64,000 nucleotides of DNA from Tetragonia tetragonoides (taxonomy: Eukaryota; Streptophyta; Magnoliopsida; Caryophyllales; Aizoaceae): NCBI GenBank assembly GCA_038025085.1, contig CM076139.1, positions 52,804,807 through 52,868,806 of the forward strand. The letters run 5' to 3'. Positions within the stretch are counted from its first letter, which is position 1. Every line of letters begins with the position of its first letter. Under the pieces are notes generated by a model. It had not been told where the DNA came from. It ran no database searches and worked only from the letters and a program-made list of their open reading frames with translations. Positions 33,701 through 45,700 of this stretch are shown one piece after another. The position numbers and the translations under genes were made by a program.

Positions 33701-34239
33701 TAAATCTGCATGCTCTTTACCAAGGACCAGATGCTGCCTCATTGAGGGCACCTGGAGAAAACATTCAGTTTCAGTGAAAATTGTATGAAACTTATATGAG
33801 CATGAAACTGTTTGTTTAATTTCTTTACAGATATGATATTGAACTGAAAATGTGGAACATGTAACACATTGTTCAAAGTAATGCCATAATTAAGCTTAAC
33901 AAAACCAATATGCTTTACAGGTGTTTGTAAACCATTTGGCATAGTCATAGAACATGAAGGAGGGTCAGGTTCATAGGTGGCAAACATATGAAGATGTGGT
34001 GTTACATGATCTATGGCACCGCTATCAATGATCCAATTTGGAGTATCACTAGCAGAAAGTAAACAGATAACCTTACCTGCCATGAAAGTTGCAGAAGAAT
34101 TGCTACCAGATTGAGTGGCAGAAGAATCAAGATGTTGTTGTCCCAACAAAGCCATGAGCTGACTGTACTGACTCTGAGTGATCATATCAGGACTGTTGTC
34201 TACAGAAGAATTTTCATGAACAGGTCCATTAATTTGCAT
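30780..34239 (-). pseudogene. Copia pol region (protease-integrase-RT-RNase H), broken
   Basis: Protease: NWIIDSGAIDHVTPH (about 34045). GAG-pre-integrase: LWHCRLGHLPS (about 33570). Integrase core: MIHVDLWGPY, VIRSDNGVEF and TPQQNGVVERKH (33100-33430). Reverse transcriptase: WDLIDLPPGKKAIGSKWVYK, LDINNAFLHGDLDEEVYMK, LKKSLYGLKQ and YVDDILVTGSD (31690-32250). RNase [12 protein letters not shown] and [23 protein letters not shown] (30730-31190). Stops or frame changes fall near 33740, 33545, 32890, 32440-32640 and 31355/31208, so no full polyprotein can be made. In many copia proteins the RNase H motif is SSAEAEY; here it reads SSEAED. Confidence 0.92.
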
Positions 34240-34508
34240 AGGACCCTGCTGAGTCTCATCCCCATCACTACATTAAACAACATTTACAGCTCTCTTCCCT
34301 TATCCTTAGAAGGTGGTCCATGAACCTTGAAACATTTGTCTATACTATGACCATAGATCTTGCAGTGATCACGGAAAAACTTAGACCTCTTGGCATTTGG
34401 TGCAATGCCAAACACAACACCTTGATTACCAAAATTAGCAATGTTATTCTGATTGTAATTCCCAGAACTATCAGAATTGTAATTAGAACCAGAATTTACA
34501 TTCCATCT

Positions 34509-35291
34509 CTAATTATAATTCCTATCTCCTTGATAATTTTGTCTATTACCAAAATTCTTCTGAAATGTTGCAAGTGCAGTGGAATCAATACCAATAGAAA
34601 AAGAATCACCACGCTCTTTTTGCTTTTCTTCCTGAAGAATGAATCTATGAGCCTGACTAAGACTAGGTAATGGCTGCATAATCAAAATATTTCCTCTCAC
34701 AGGTTTATAGTCATCATTTAGATTCAACAGAAATTGTAGAGTTTGTTGTTCTTGAAGAATTGCCATAAAAGAATTTCCAGAACCACATGAACAGTTAGGC
34801 AAAGCAAGTAAAGACATATATTCGTCCCAAGAAGTCTTCAATTCAGTATAATAAGTTGCAACAGACTTATTACCTTGACTAATAGAACTCAGATGCATAT
34901 GAACTTGAAATTTGCGTGGAGCATTAGAATTTGCATACCTCTCACTGAGCTCATTCCACACTTCAGAAGCAGAATCATAATACAGTATGCTTCTCCCAAT
35001 TTCTAGTTCTACAGAATGCAGTAACCAAGAAAGAACAACGTTATTGCAACGTTTCCAATAGCTCAGCAATGGCGAATTTGCAGGAGGTTTTACACATGTT
35101 CCGCTTTACAAACCCTAATTTATTTTTAGCACTCAATGAGATTTCAGCTGATCTCTTTCATTCAGAATAGTTGTCTCCATTTAATTTATGAGTTGCAAGC
35201 ATAAATCCACTTGAAGTATCTCCATGGTGAATGTAAAGCTCACTTTGAGCATCAACAGTTGCTGAAAAAGTCTGATCTTCTGGCATATTTG
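34509..35291 (-). pseudogene. Copia gag, truncated by an early stop
   Basis: A start-like ATG lies near 35289. A short N-terminal part (LATHKLNGDNYSE) hits a stop near 35165, and further stops follow before 35069. From there a long frame carries the UBN2/gag region: CNNVVLSWLLHSV, EVWNELSERYA, SVATYYTELKTSWDEYMSL, LLNLNDDYKPVRGNILIMQP. No intact zinc knuckle is seen downstream in frame. Confidence 0.8.
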
Positions 35292-35535
35292 ATCAAGAAC
35301 AGAACAAATTCAATCAAAAAACGTGTGATTGAATTGAAGAAAATTGATTTCTGATTCTCTAGATAGAAGTTGAAATTGATTGAAGAAGTCAATTCCAATC
35401 AATTGAACAAGAAACGAATCAATGAATAATTCTCGTGAAGAGAATGTAGGGAGGCGAAAATAGTTGAAGAATCAATCCAACTATTAAAGAACAAATGAAT
35501 CAAAGAGAATTTAGAGAATCAGAAACGAGCCTTTA

Positions 35536-35547
35536 GCTCTGATACCA
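35536..35547 (-). other. Primer-binding site, initiator tRNA-Met type
   Basis: The minus strand reads TGGTATCAGAGC immediately after the 5' LTR, the standard copia site complementary to the 3' end of tRNA-Met(i). Confidence 0.9.
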
Positions 35548-35839
35548 TGATAAAAGCATAAATCTGAGCTTCATCAATGGCGGAATTTAGAGAGAAGAAT
35601 TTGGAGAGAAGAAGTTAGAGAGAGAAAAAGAAATGGTTTGTAACAGAATTTCATTATCAATCAATGCCTTCTGCTTACAAGGTTGCCTATATATGTACAT
35701 GACTAATGCTGACTAACATAAGACTGTCTAAACAACTTTCTAACAAACTGTAACAACCTGATCCTACGTGGCAATGCTATTTACATGAAAATAATTACAT
35801 TAATTAACTTAAGCTTTACAATTATCTGTATTTCCTACA
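35548..35839 (-). repeat. 5' LTR of the copia element
   Basis: 292 bp, TGATAAAAGC to TATTTCCTACA on the plus strand. Pair of 30468-30759. Confidence 0.93.
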
Positions 35840-36117
35840 AACTAAACACCAAATTTCACTATTAACAACTCATAAATGAAATTGATTGATATACAAGATT
35901 TAACCCCCAATGTTCATCTAAATAGAGCCAAACTCAAGAAAAAGATGTTCTCATTTTCCTTTCAAGTAATAGTGACATGAGGTAAAAGATAAAGAGAGGG
36001 ATGTATCATGTACCAAGGGATTGGATGTGTCATTGAGAGAGAACTGAGAAGAGAGGGGTCCCCCTTTTTTTTCTTTCAAAAATTTCCCCCCTTAACTTTT
36101 TCCTGTGCATTCACTCT

Positions 36118-36348
36118 TTTTTATTCGTTTTTTTTTATACGAGGAATACTTGGTCATTATTCTTTTAGTGTGTAGCGAATAAATTTCGAGTATATGTAAT
36201 AGCCTACAAATCATACACACACTAGGTAAGTCAATAAAATAAATTTTATAGACAGATTCAACAAAGAGATCTAGTTGGAATTGAACCCATAATCTTTATC
36301 ATGAAATTCAATCTCACGAATCACGACCAACTCCACTACAGTGGGCTT
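36118..36348 (-). mobile_element. tRNA-derived SINE
   Basis: Flanked by an exact 14-bp repeat CTGTGCATTCACTC (36104-36117 and 36349-36362). A T-rich left end (poly-A tail on the minus strand) and a minus-strand B box GGTTCAATTCC (complement of 36277-36287) mark it as a tRNA-derived SINE. Confidence 0.8.
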
Positions 36349-36362
36349 CTGTGCATTCACTC

Positions 36363-36979
36363 ACTACTGTAGACTGTAGTAGTGTCTCAATCATTCATAC
36401 TTCACAAAGAGAGAGAAGAAGAAGAAAGAGATAATATTATTGATGAGGTGGTGTGTCCCCCACTAAGCCACATGCCTGCTTCCCCCTAGCTTTAGCTCCT
36501 CTCTCTCACCTCAAGTGTGTCTTTATATAACCCAGTCAGTGTTGTATGGTGGGGGTAAAATTTTGATGGTTGTTTTTTTGGTTTGGTCACGGTCAGTGAA
36601 CAGCAAAATAATAGGCGAGGACTTGTTGTATAAGACCCAATCCCTAGCCTAAGGTTCACAAGTGGATTTAATCGTGTCACAAACTCACACGCCTTGCAAA
36701 ATGCAAAGTACTACATTAAAGTTACACCCGTGTGACAAATTCTACTCACTTTTACTGTTTTTTTTTGTTATCCATAGTAAAAAAAGTTTGGATATTTTGA
36801 ATGGAGCTAATCAAAGTTTGACCAGCACTGGTGGCCTTCGTTAAGCAATTTTTTTTTTTTTTTTTTTGGCTGGTCCCAAATCTTTATATTTTCTTTAACA
36901 TTTATGTTTGTGTAATGAAGAAATAAAAGAGTTTTAGGAAAATATAGGGCACAACCGCGCAAAAAAATTTGTAGCCTTA
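36363..36979. other. Unassigned intergenic sequence
   Basis: Contains a short inverted repeat (CACTACTGTAGAC...GTAGTAGTG, 36363-36385), a TATA-like TTATATAAAG on the minus strand (about 36522-36531) and a T run at 36847-36868. A minus-strand transcript cannot be excluded, but no coding sequence is visible. Confidence 0.4.
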
Positions 36980-37131
36980 GGGTGTGTTGTTTTCTACTTA
37001 CTCAGTAACTGATTTGGTTCAATTCAGAAGAGTTCATTTCACTGCTCTACTTATTATCTCCCATATTATTAATTTATTATTCAACTCATTTCGGTCTAGT
37101 CCAACTTAGTTTAGTGAAAAGAAACACACTC
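36980..37131. mobile_element. Tourist-like MITE
   Basis: A 152-bp insert with GGGTGTGTTGTTTTC and GAAAAGAAACACACTC ends, flanked by TTA (36977-36979 and 37132-37134). The termini resemble those of 15008-15337. Confidence 0.7.
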
Positions 37132-37134
37132 TTA

Positions 37135-38084
37135 CAAAACAAAAAGGGATTAGGAACAAACATTTTAAGAAGAAAGATAAAATGAAAAACCAGCACTACA
37201 ATTCTAATTTTTTTTAATAGTAATTATCAAGAGTTAGAAAGCGAACGTTGAAAACAAATATAGGGTCAACGGTTGGATTTCGAAAAGAAGAAAACAAAAA
37301 CACTATTTGAAAAAGTCGTAAGTGTAACAATACTAACTGGAATTTCCATAAATTCTTTTGCAATTTAGACGTCAATAATTTTACATAATTTTAATTTTTT
37401 TTATCTATAACATATTATATTTACAATTGACCTTAATTAAACTGACCCAAACTGAAATGACCTTAATCAAGTTATGTACTCTACCTTACAATCACATTTA
37501 CTTTTAAGAGAACAAGCCCTTATCACTCCTCCCATTTGTTACCCAAAACTAGTGACTCTGTGTATGGGTTGAGGATGAGTTGGGAGCACAAGTAATAAGT
37601 GCGAGACCTCTTGCAATCCAATAATGAGAGGTTCAAATCGTTATTTATGTAAGGAGAATAAACTCTAGCTTTTTTTTTGCACGGAGGGCCACCTAATCTG
37701 CTTGACCCATCAGCATTTAAGATGAGTTGACTTGCCCGATATGTATAATTTGCGGGTTATTTCATGCATCCTTGTAGCCTTGTAGGGGGGACCTGTGTTG
37801 GGCTTAGAACTGTGTATGGTTCGAGAAGATTGGTTTCTATGTGACTATGAATTTCGGGCCAATAAATGTATCAAGCCCTACAATGATAAGGTGCGGTCTA
37901 AACCATGCAGGGCCCTACGCCTTGGAAGCCCAAGTCAATGAAGAGCATCACTAGCCCAAAGGCCCCAAGCTGGAACAAGAATAGTACCAAAGGATTGCCC
38001 ATGAAAAATGTCCATAAGCACATTGCACATACACAAACTCAATATGCATCGAATGTGTTTAAATTCACTAATATCCTTACTAAG
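37135..38084. other. Unassigned intergenic sequence
   Basis: No gene seen. A GAGGTTCAAATCG stretch near 37628-37640 resembles a Pol III B box and may mark an old SINE, but I could not find its ends. Confidence 0.35.
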
Positions 38085-38086
38085 TA

Positions 38087-38342
38087 CTCCATCCGTTTCT
38101 GAAAAATGGTAACATTTATTTTTGCACGGTCTCCAATGCACTACTTTGACCATAAATATTTGTGTTTATATGAATACATAAACTATAAAAAATAGATTTT
38201 CTGAAATAACTAATTAAAACGAATCCAACGATAGCATTTTTACATTGTAAATCCTTATATTTTTTTCCGAAATCAATGGCCAAAGTTTGTAAAGTTTGAC
38301 TTTCAAAAAGTAAATGTTATCATTATTCCGAAACAAAAAGAG
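38087..38342. mobile_element. Stowaway MITE
   Basis: A 256-bp element flanked by TA. It begins CTCCATCCGTTTCTGAAAAA and ends GTTATCATTATTCCGAAACA followed by AAAAGAG, the typical Stowaway terminal sequence. Confidence 0.85.
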
Positions 38343-38344
38343 TA

Positions 38345-39545
38345 TTAAATAAATCAAAATCAAAATTCGATACAATGCTAATTAGACCATGCTATTAATT
38401 AATTATTACAAACAGTCAAATTCATGCTGCTGTGTAAAATATATATATATATATAGCAAAAAAGGAAAGAAATTGCAATATTGCGAAGCAAGTTCCAATT
38501 CCAACTTCTAAATAATAAGTGCCAATGCAAATGAATGAAGTAGAGTTAAGATCCATACGTACGCTAATTAATCAATAAGCTAAATAATTATTTTATAAGA
38601 AATCCATTGCCCATCGAGTACCTTGAACATTAAATTGAATCTATAGGCTCTATCATTTCCCGTATAGTAAATATATACTACTCCCTCCATCCAAAACATT
38701 TAATAGTCTTAACATGTGCTTTATTTTTTGATCTTGTAACATCTGCTATATTAATCACGAATTCACGATGTTCAAACTAAAATGATATTTTCTTAAAAAG
38801 AGAGTAAATCTCTTCTGTGTGTGATTTTACTTTGATATATTATGTATATTAGATTTTATGATTGATTCATACTGTCCCTGATAACCTTGTACGCAGTGGC
38901 GGATGTATATATGTATGTTATCTCCGATGATAGTAAGGGACTAGACAATTAAGACCACTTATTGATGGCGTACAAAGAGTATTTGTAAAGGCATATACAT
39001 GCATACAATTTTGTAAATTTTAAGGAAAGGCGAGACAGATTTCTTATACTAATGTTATAGTCAACTTACAAGGACGGACCTTTTGAAAATTAAAGACCAT
39101 GAATTAAGGGGACAGCAACACAATGGTCACATTATTGTATTTGCTACAATTTCAAGTTGATTATTCTTAGAATCACATGAAACAACATAAATTAAAAGCA
39201 TTCTATTAGTTTAATTTACACGAAACCATACAACTTCAATTCAACTGCGTAGATTAAACGTGATCTCACACATTTTAATTTGATCATCATCTATAAAATC
39301 ACACCTCTTGCATGCACGCCACGTGTCTCACCATTTCTCATCCACGGTACAAAATGCATCATCCTAATCTAACGGCCATTATTTCGGCTTTATCTTTTTG
39401 TATTCATTACCAGGCTAACCACTCTGGAAATAAATTAAATTAAAAAACCTTAAAACTTATATTTTTTGAGGGAACCTTAAAACTTATATCTATATATATA
39501 ACCAGATTCAATTCATTTTGGACCGACCATTTAACTTCTCTATAG
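38345..39545. other. Upstream region of the GT14 gene
   Basis: No gene. A lone TACTCCCTCCATCC stretch at 38681-38694 looks like one Stowaway end without a partner. TATATATATA at 39491-39500 is a simple repeat or an alternative TATA. Confidence 0.4.
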
Positions 39546-39548
39546 TGT

Positions 39549-39556
39549 TATATAAA
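39549..39556 (+). promoter_or_regulatory. Candidate TATA box of the GT14 gene
   Basis: TATATAAA 201 bp upstream of the chosen ATG. The distance suits a 150-180 nt 5' UTR. Position and sequence only. Confidence 0.45.
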
Positions 39557-39756
39557 CCATCCATTTATGAATTTTTTTTTTTTTTGGAATAAAGTGCAAT
39601 TAAGATCATCAAATAAGGTAACCATACAAAAAATCCTCCACTATCTTCATCTAATCCTTAATAATTATTTTTTTTCCTTGTTTGGGTAATGTGAAGAATT
39701 TTCTTTTAGGCGACAAACAGTCAAGCAAGTGTGGTGATTATGACAATAAGGAGATA

Positions 39757-41148
39757 ATGCTTTCCCCTAACCCACTCTCTCTCCTCTGTGCTATCCTTCT
39801 TTGCCTTCCACTCGCTCTTGTCTTTACCATCACCTCCACCGTCACGACAACCGCCACGGTGAGTCACCCTACGGTGACTTTACCATCCCCTTCTCTTACT
39901 AAAACATCTCTAAGAAGTACTCATTTCACCAAACAACCACCACCTCCTCCTAGTCCACCACCGTCACCGTTACTGATACCCAAAACTCCTCATGATGATG
40001 TGGCATTCCTTGAATGGGCCTCATCCGGGTCCGATCCGAACCCGACTGAGGCCCGGAAAAAGGTAATACCGCCGGTGTCCAAGAATAATACAAATGATGG
40101 CGTGGAGCTCATCAAAGAGGTCTACCAAGTCAACAATGAGCCCATGAAGAAGGTACCGGTTATTAAACCTCTGCCACCTCCACCACCGCCTTCGGTACCC
40201 GAAGACGATCATGATGACGTGGAGCTCCTCAAGCGGGCCTCTCGGGCCAACCCGGACCCAACCGGGCCCAGAAGAAAGGTGGCTTTCATGTTCTTGACTA
40301 CATCGCCTTTACCTTTTGCCCCATTGTGGGACCTCTTTTTCAACCAAACCGGGGCCCAGGGGTTGTACAATGTATACATCCATGCAGATAATCCAAAGCC
40401 GAAGTATAACTCGTCATTTACGGGGGTGTTTTCGGGTCGGGTCATTCCGTCGTCAAAGCCCACGCGCCGTAACACTCCGTCACTCATCACGGCGGCGCGT
40501 CGGTTACTAGCCCACGCCCTTCTTGACGACCCCGACAACTACATGTTCACGCTTCTATCCGGCGCGTGTGTTCCTCTACACTCATTCAACTTCACTTACA
40601 GCACTCTCGTTAACTCAACGCGTAGCTTTATTGAGGTGTTAAGCAATGAATCAACAGCATACAGCCGATGGGCGGCGCGTGGGGAGCACGTGATGGAACC
40701 TGATGTGGGTCTCGATGTTTTCCGAATTGGGTCTCAATTTTGGTCAATCACGCGCCGTCACACGCGCGTGGTGGTTGAGGACGTGAAGCTGTGGCGCAAG
40801 TTTCGGCTTCCTTGTATTAATATGGGCGCTTGTTATCCTGAGGAGAATTACTTCCCTACGTTGCTCTCTATAGTGGACCCGCATGGTGTGGTCCCCGCAA
40901 CTCTTACTAATGTTAACTGGTGGGGACGAAATGACGGTCACCCGCATACATATAATGGGTCTGAAGTGGGTCCGGAGTTGATCCGATGGTTGAGAGAGCG
41001 TAGGCCTAGATATGGTGATTTGAGATTCAACGGCTCTGATTTGTTTGTGAAGGAAAGGTGGGACCCATTCTTGTTTGCTAGGAAGTTCGCGCCAAATTGT
41101 GTTCAACCTTTGATGAGTATAGCCAAGGATGTTCTTTTCAAAGATTAG
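39757..41148 (+). CDS. GT14-family (Core-2/I-branching, BC10-like) glycosyltransferase
   Basis: A single-exon gene of 463 residues from ATG 39757. The frame is open farther upstream, but no earlier in-frame ATG is seen. Type II membrane topology: residues about 5-27 (LSLLCAILLCLPLALVFTIT) form the anchor, followed by a long Pro-rich stem. The catalytic domain begins at RRKVAFMFLTTSPLPFAPLW and shows YNVYIHADNP, LLAHALLDDPDNYMFTLLSG, GSQFWSITRRHTRVVVED, CYPEENYFPTLLS and FARKFAPNCV. These match the plant DUF266/GT14 family that includes rice BC10, Golgi proteins linked to cell-wall and arabinogalactan-protein glycosylation. Substrate not determined. The stem contains three related segments (DDVAFLEWAS, DGVELIKEVY, DDVELLKRAS). 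CDS GC content is higher than its flanks. Confidence 0.9.
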   Translation: MLSPNPLSLLCAILLCLPLALVFTITSTVTTTATVSHPTVTLPSPSLTKTSLRSTHFTKQPPPPPSPPPSPLLIPKTPHDDVAFLEWASSGSDPNPTEARKKVIPPVSKNNTNDGVELIKEVYQVNNEPMKKVPVIKPLPPPPPPSVPEDDHDDVELLKRASRANPDPTGPRRKVAFMFLTTSPLPFAPLWDLFFNQTGAQGLYNVYIHADNPKPKYNSSFTGVFSGRVIPSSKPTRRNTPSLITAARRLLAHALLDDPDNYMFTLLSGACVPLHSFNFTYSTLVNSTRSFIEVLSNESTAYSRWAARGEHVMEPDVGLDVFRIGSQFWSITRRHTRVVVEDVKLWRKFRLPCINMGACYPEENYFPTLLSIVDPHGVVPATLTNVNWWGRNDGHPHTYNGSEVGPELIRWLRERRPRYGDLRFNGSDLFVKERWDPFLFARKFAPNCVQPLMSIAKDVLFKD

Positions 41149-42745
41149 GATTCCCAAGACGTGGAGTCGACTCTCGCAAACAAGTTATAACTATAGGAGG
41201 TGTCTTTTAGTAACGCCCAAAAAAGAAGGAAGTTTTTCTTTGTCAAATCGAAGAAAAAAAATTAGGATAATGGATATAATTAATGATGTTGTCAGACGAG
41301 TCTTTTTTTGTATAAATTCTCTACAGTTCACATAGTCAAAAGGTGACAAATATGCAAGTGTAAATGGATTAAGAAAAGCAGAAAAAAGGAAAAAAAAAGA
41401 TGGGGAAAGGAAAATGAACCTTGTCTCCTGTGGTTTCTTTTGAATTTTTTTTTTTGGTTAGCATTTTTTTTTTTTTTGATTGGAGGTTTGTGTTTTTTTG
41501 TTTTGTTGTGAGGTTTTATTTGTTTGCATGTGAAGATGAATGGATGAGCATATAAAATTGTTGAAGATGAATGGATTTTGGTCCGAGTTGCTGAGTTGAC
41601 CCGTTTCATTGTAGATATAAGATGAAGCTTAATTGGAGCCCGTTTCTCTAAGACTCGGTAATCGGAAACCACGTTGGTCGGTACCTTCCCAGCTTCCCTA
41701 GTAAAAGTCTCCCCTTTGTTTGAGTTGGAGACTCGGAGTTTACTATACGAGTATTTTTTTTGTTGAATATATTTGGGTTAAACTTTTTGAAGGCTCTATT
41801 CTTGTAATCAACTGTGTAATTGCCTGTCTATGTCCTCTTCTTCTGGAGAACTTTGGAGTATTTACTACAAACACAATGGTAGTGGTTAGCCGTATTCTTT
41901 TTTCACTCACTTCATAATTGGTTCGATATTCAGTTCAGTGGAAAAGAATCGCATTCTTTGTACAACACTTAGATTGTTAGTCGTAATTTACCCAATCCAA
42001 AAAATGAGCAGGAAAAGAAAATGGCACAAGTTTGCATGGATTTTGGCCAAAGTTGAGTCTAACTCAAATCCTGCCAAGTCTTCAATAGTTATCACTTATC
42101 AGAAGGGGTTTCAAAACACTGAAGACAAAAGAAAATTGCAGTCTGATTGTTTTTGGGTTAAAATTACAGTATTTGAACAGCATATAGCTAACATGCTTGC
42201 ATTCAACATTTTCTCATTGAAGATGAAAAACCTTCAATAGACTGAGTTACATCTTGCAAACGAGAAGACAGCACTTAGCATATGATGATTCGGTCGAGCA
42301 ATCCTATCTCTTCTGTGATAAGCGTCAATTGAACATTTAGGAATTAACAGTCATAGTCATGTCTCCAAAGTCTCTAAACAGAACAAATTCGAAGGTCCTG
42401 GGCTTCAAGAAGGCACACAGGAAAACTCTTCTTATGTACCAAGCCAGTAGTCATCTTCTACTGTGCAATCTGCTCAATAAAATGGAAGACCAGTGAAAAT
42501 AAAGAACACATTGACAAAACTTGGTCAAAGCTTAGCGACAATCAACGAGAAGAAGCATCTCAAACAGCCACCAATAATATCATGAAATTCAAAGCAAAAA
42601 GCAGCAAGCCTCATACTGCACAGAACTAAGACACTAACAGAAGAGCAAGCTATACAAGCACTGAAATTTGCAATGACTATAGTAAAGAACTTACAATAAG
42701 TGGCAGAGTGGCTTTGCAGCCAGTCAAGCTGACAAAATTCAGCAC
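41149..42745. other. Convergent 3' flanks of the GT14 gene and RDR6
   Basis: No further gene found. T-rich tracts at about 41450-41500. The RDR6 3' UTR lies in the right part. Confidence 0.5.
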
Positions 42746-45700
42746 TCAGTGTATCTGCATTAGCTCAGCAAGATACATAGCCAGTGAATCAATGGGCTTG
42801 TTGTGCGTGTAGTCCTGACATCTCTTTCCACTGCGCCTTACCTTAATACGAGCAAGGTAATCAGTCGGGATCCACGCAAAGCTCAAAATAACTTCCCCCT
42901 CTCCCTCATCATCAGGCCCTCGCAATTCCATTGACCGTTTTACCCACTCAGACTGGTATGTCACCTGGTACCAAGCTGATGCCTTCCGCTCATAAACAGC
43001 GTTCTTATCCTCATCGCTTAGCTGCTCAAAATCAGCAAGTTTATCAAAATGTTGCCTGAATTCCCTCTTAAGACAGTTATAGGCATGTTTGAGCTTTTCC
43101 TTGAGTTCTCCTTGCTTTCTACTGCTGGACTTGGGCATCGACCATACGTGTCCTGTAACAATTTCCTCCTCTTTGCTGACCTTATATTGAGCAAGGAGGC
43201 CATAAAGCTGTCCGACATAGGAGCACTTAAGATCCCAGGCCTCATTGATGAAGCCATCTGAACCTGGAACCTCGAGATCTGTGTCATACGGTATATCCTG
43301 AGGGGTAAAGCTTATTTCAGAAGTCGGCATGTTGTGGTCATCGTAGGCATCTTTGATCCTTCTATACATTCTGCCCAAGATATTTTGTGACTTGTAAGAT
43401 TGAGAATCTGGTTTTCCCATGAAGTCTGGGTACATTTTGGGCTTGAGTTCAGTTGGCATAGTCACCATCTTGCCTGTTTTGGGGAAGTCAACCGCCAATG
43501 CAGCAAGTTCTGCCAGCTTAAGACATTTCTCATCTAACGCTCCATATCCACTTAGATCAGCATGAACTACATGGGCATTGCAGATGGTCCCCAAGTTCTC
43601 ATTAACCATGTTTCTTGTGAAAAACTCTATTATATCCTACAAAAAAAAAAAAATATCATGAAAGACATCAGGAAAGTATAATATATCCCTTCATGGAGAT
43701 CCAAATCAGGTTGCGATCAAAATTAATTAAAAAAAAGTGGTTTCAACAAAGTAAATGAATCTCCATCGCAAGGCATGATGTCCACCCAACTTCAAGCACA
43801 CTTTTTTTTTTTTTACATGGGTATCCAGACATTCTTTGACTAAACTCCCATGCAGGCAGGCGCATACACAGACCAAAAATAAAAGAAGGGTACCAAAAGC
43901 AAAGAGACAACCCTAAATACTGCCTAATGATATGACAAATTTGAAATACAACATGTTGATAGCATCAATGACAGACAAATTAAATATTTTACTAAAAAGC
44001 TTCAGATAACTAAAGCCTGAAAATGAAATTAACTAGAAGAAGCGGAGCAATTACTAAGCATGATATTCAGGAGTTGGGAACCTAGTAGTGTTATAATGTA
44101 TTGGCAGATGCTAGCTCTGAATAATGTGGGCTATGCAAGGACAAAAGTAACATGTTTATGCAGCACAAAAAGAACTCCAGTTCCATAATCAATCAATCAC
44201 GTAATGTTGGAACCTTCTAGCAAGCACATATTCCAAAATCATGCTAACAGATCAATTAATAATCAAGAAGGATAGACAATTACATGTTGAGTGACTGGAC
44301 GAGGTAATTCTTTGACAGCAGCAGGAGTATACTCCATCGGTATCCAGCTTCGCTTACTAGGAGGAATGAGTTCCTTATCCCAAGTAACAAAGTAAAGATC
44401 ACCATCAAGGTCACTTCCCGATGCCTCATTTGTGTGAGGTCTATCTCCCTTTTGAGGAAAGACTAGACAATCAGAAAGATGGTGCAAGCCCGGAGCGTCC
44501 ACTGCTTCCAATATCCGCACATCTCCCGGATGAAGACATGGATTTTTGGCTACTACAACAAGCCCTTTAATGACTTGCAGATTCTTCTTCATTCCAGAGA
44601 ACCTTGAACCATGCTTGGAGAAGCAGTTTTCAAGTGAAGGGTTGGATACTTGTACGAAACATTGTCCTTGTTCAAGTATACCAGCCTCATCCAAGCAGCC
44701 CATCAACCACCTACCTGCTTGAACAAAAATTCTTGCCTTTTCTCTAAGATCCCCAAGCTGAGCTGCCCTTATGCAAGTTAGCATGCCACGGAGATGAGGC
44801 TCTGTTTGTGGCTTAAAACCAGCACTTAACATAATTGCTGCAGTATTACCTTGCTCGGCACACGATGCTGTTAAGACATCAAAGGCCTCATCTGTGTTCA
44901 CAAGCATTTGGTCGAGTTTGGATACCATCTTTTCCTGCATCCTCCAAAACACGTCATCAGAAACCTCCAAAGCTGACAGCAGTGTAACTATTTGCCTGTT
45001 CAGAAACCCCGGCTGAAATCTTGTCCATGAGCATACTTCAAGAACTCTGTGCTTAGACTGGAACTTGTTCATACTTGGCCGGAGATATAGTTTAATTCCA
45101 TCACCTTTTCCAGGCCAGCAGGCGACAACACCTTTGCAACCAGCAAATCTGATTTGATATGCACAAGGTGGGCTGTCTTTCAATTGCAATTTTTCTGCAA
45201 CCTCCATTGCGAGATCCGGTGTTATCATACCAATTCCATCGGAGAACACATAATCATTTCTTACGATATCCGGAAGATCTGACTCCACAACATCTGATGG
45301 AACCTGAACTGTGGCATATGTGGATGAGAAACACTGTCCCATCCTAGCAGCACACTTTGCGACGTTCCTATTCATAAACCTCCCCATCCAACTTCTAATG
45401 CTATTTACATTTAAATTAGGGCTACTCTTGTCTTCAGCAAAGAACCATGCAGAGCGATCTCTCAACTGGTTGGATGAGAACGCCAAGAAAGAGTACTTCC
45501 TGCCACACAAATAGAACCCTTCCTTTAATATTGAACTGACCCTCTTGAACACTAATGTTCTCTGAAGATGAGAGTTTGATGTGATCATCTTCAAAATGGG
45601 GGCAGCATAATAAGAAAGGACATTGGTGTTCAACATCTGCATCCCTTCATCCATGAAGGTTACTCTTAAAAATCTATCTGACACATCCCTGTAGTGCCTA

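Larger units (their letters stand above)
30468..35839 (-). mobile_element. Ty1-copia LTR retrotransposon, complete but defective
   Basis: A 5372-bp element in minus orientation, bounded by a 5-bp duplication AACTA (30463-30467 and 35840-35844). The two 292-bp LTRs start TG and end CA. A primer-binding site and a polypurine tract sit in the right places. Coding order on the minus strand is gag, protease, integrase, reverse transcriptase, RNase H, which is copia order. The frames are broken at several points. The LTRs differ at about a dozen positions by eye (roughly 4%), so insertion is fairly recent but not immediate. Confidence 0.95.

Noticed and set aside
36430..36535. Possible microRNA precursor on the minus strand (AGGGGGAAGCAGGCATGTGG, vaguely like miR164)
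   Set aside because: Too many differences from miR164 and no long hairpin partner nearby.
37545..37890. Possible tRNA-derived SINE (B-box-like GAGGTTCAAATCG)
   Set aside because: No A-rich tail or target duplication could be placed.
38681..38720. TACTCCCTCCATCC stretch resembling a Stowaway end
   Set aside because: No matching inverted end with TA was found downstream; could be a solitary remnant, not called.
40744..41157. 137-codon open frame antisense to the GT14 gene
   Set aside because: Shadow frame in a GC-richer coding exon.
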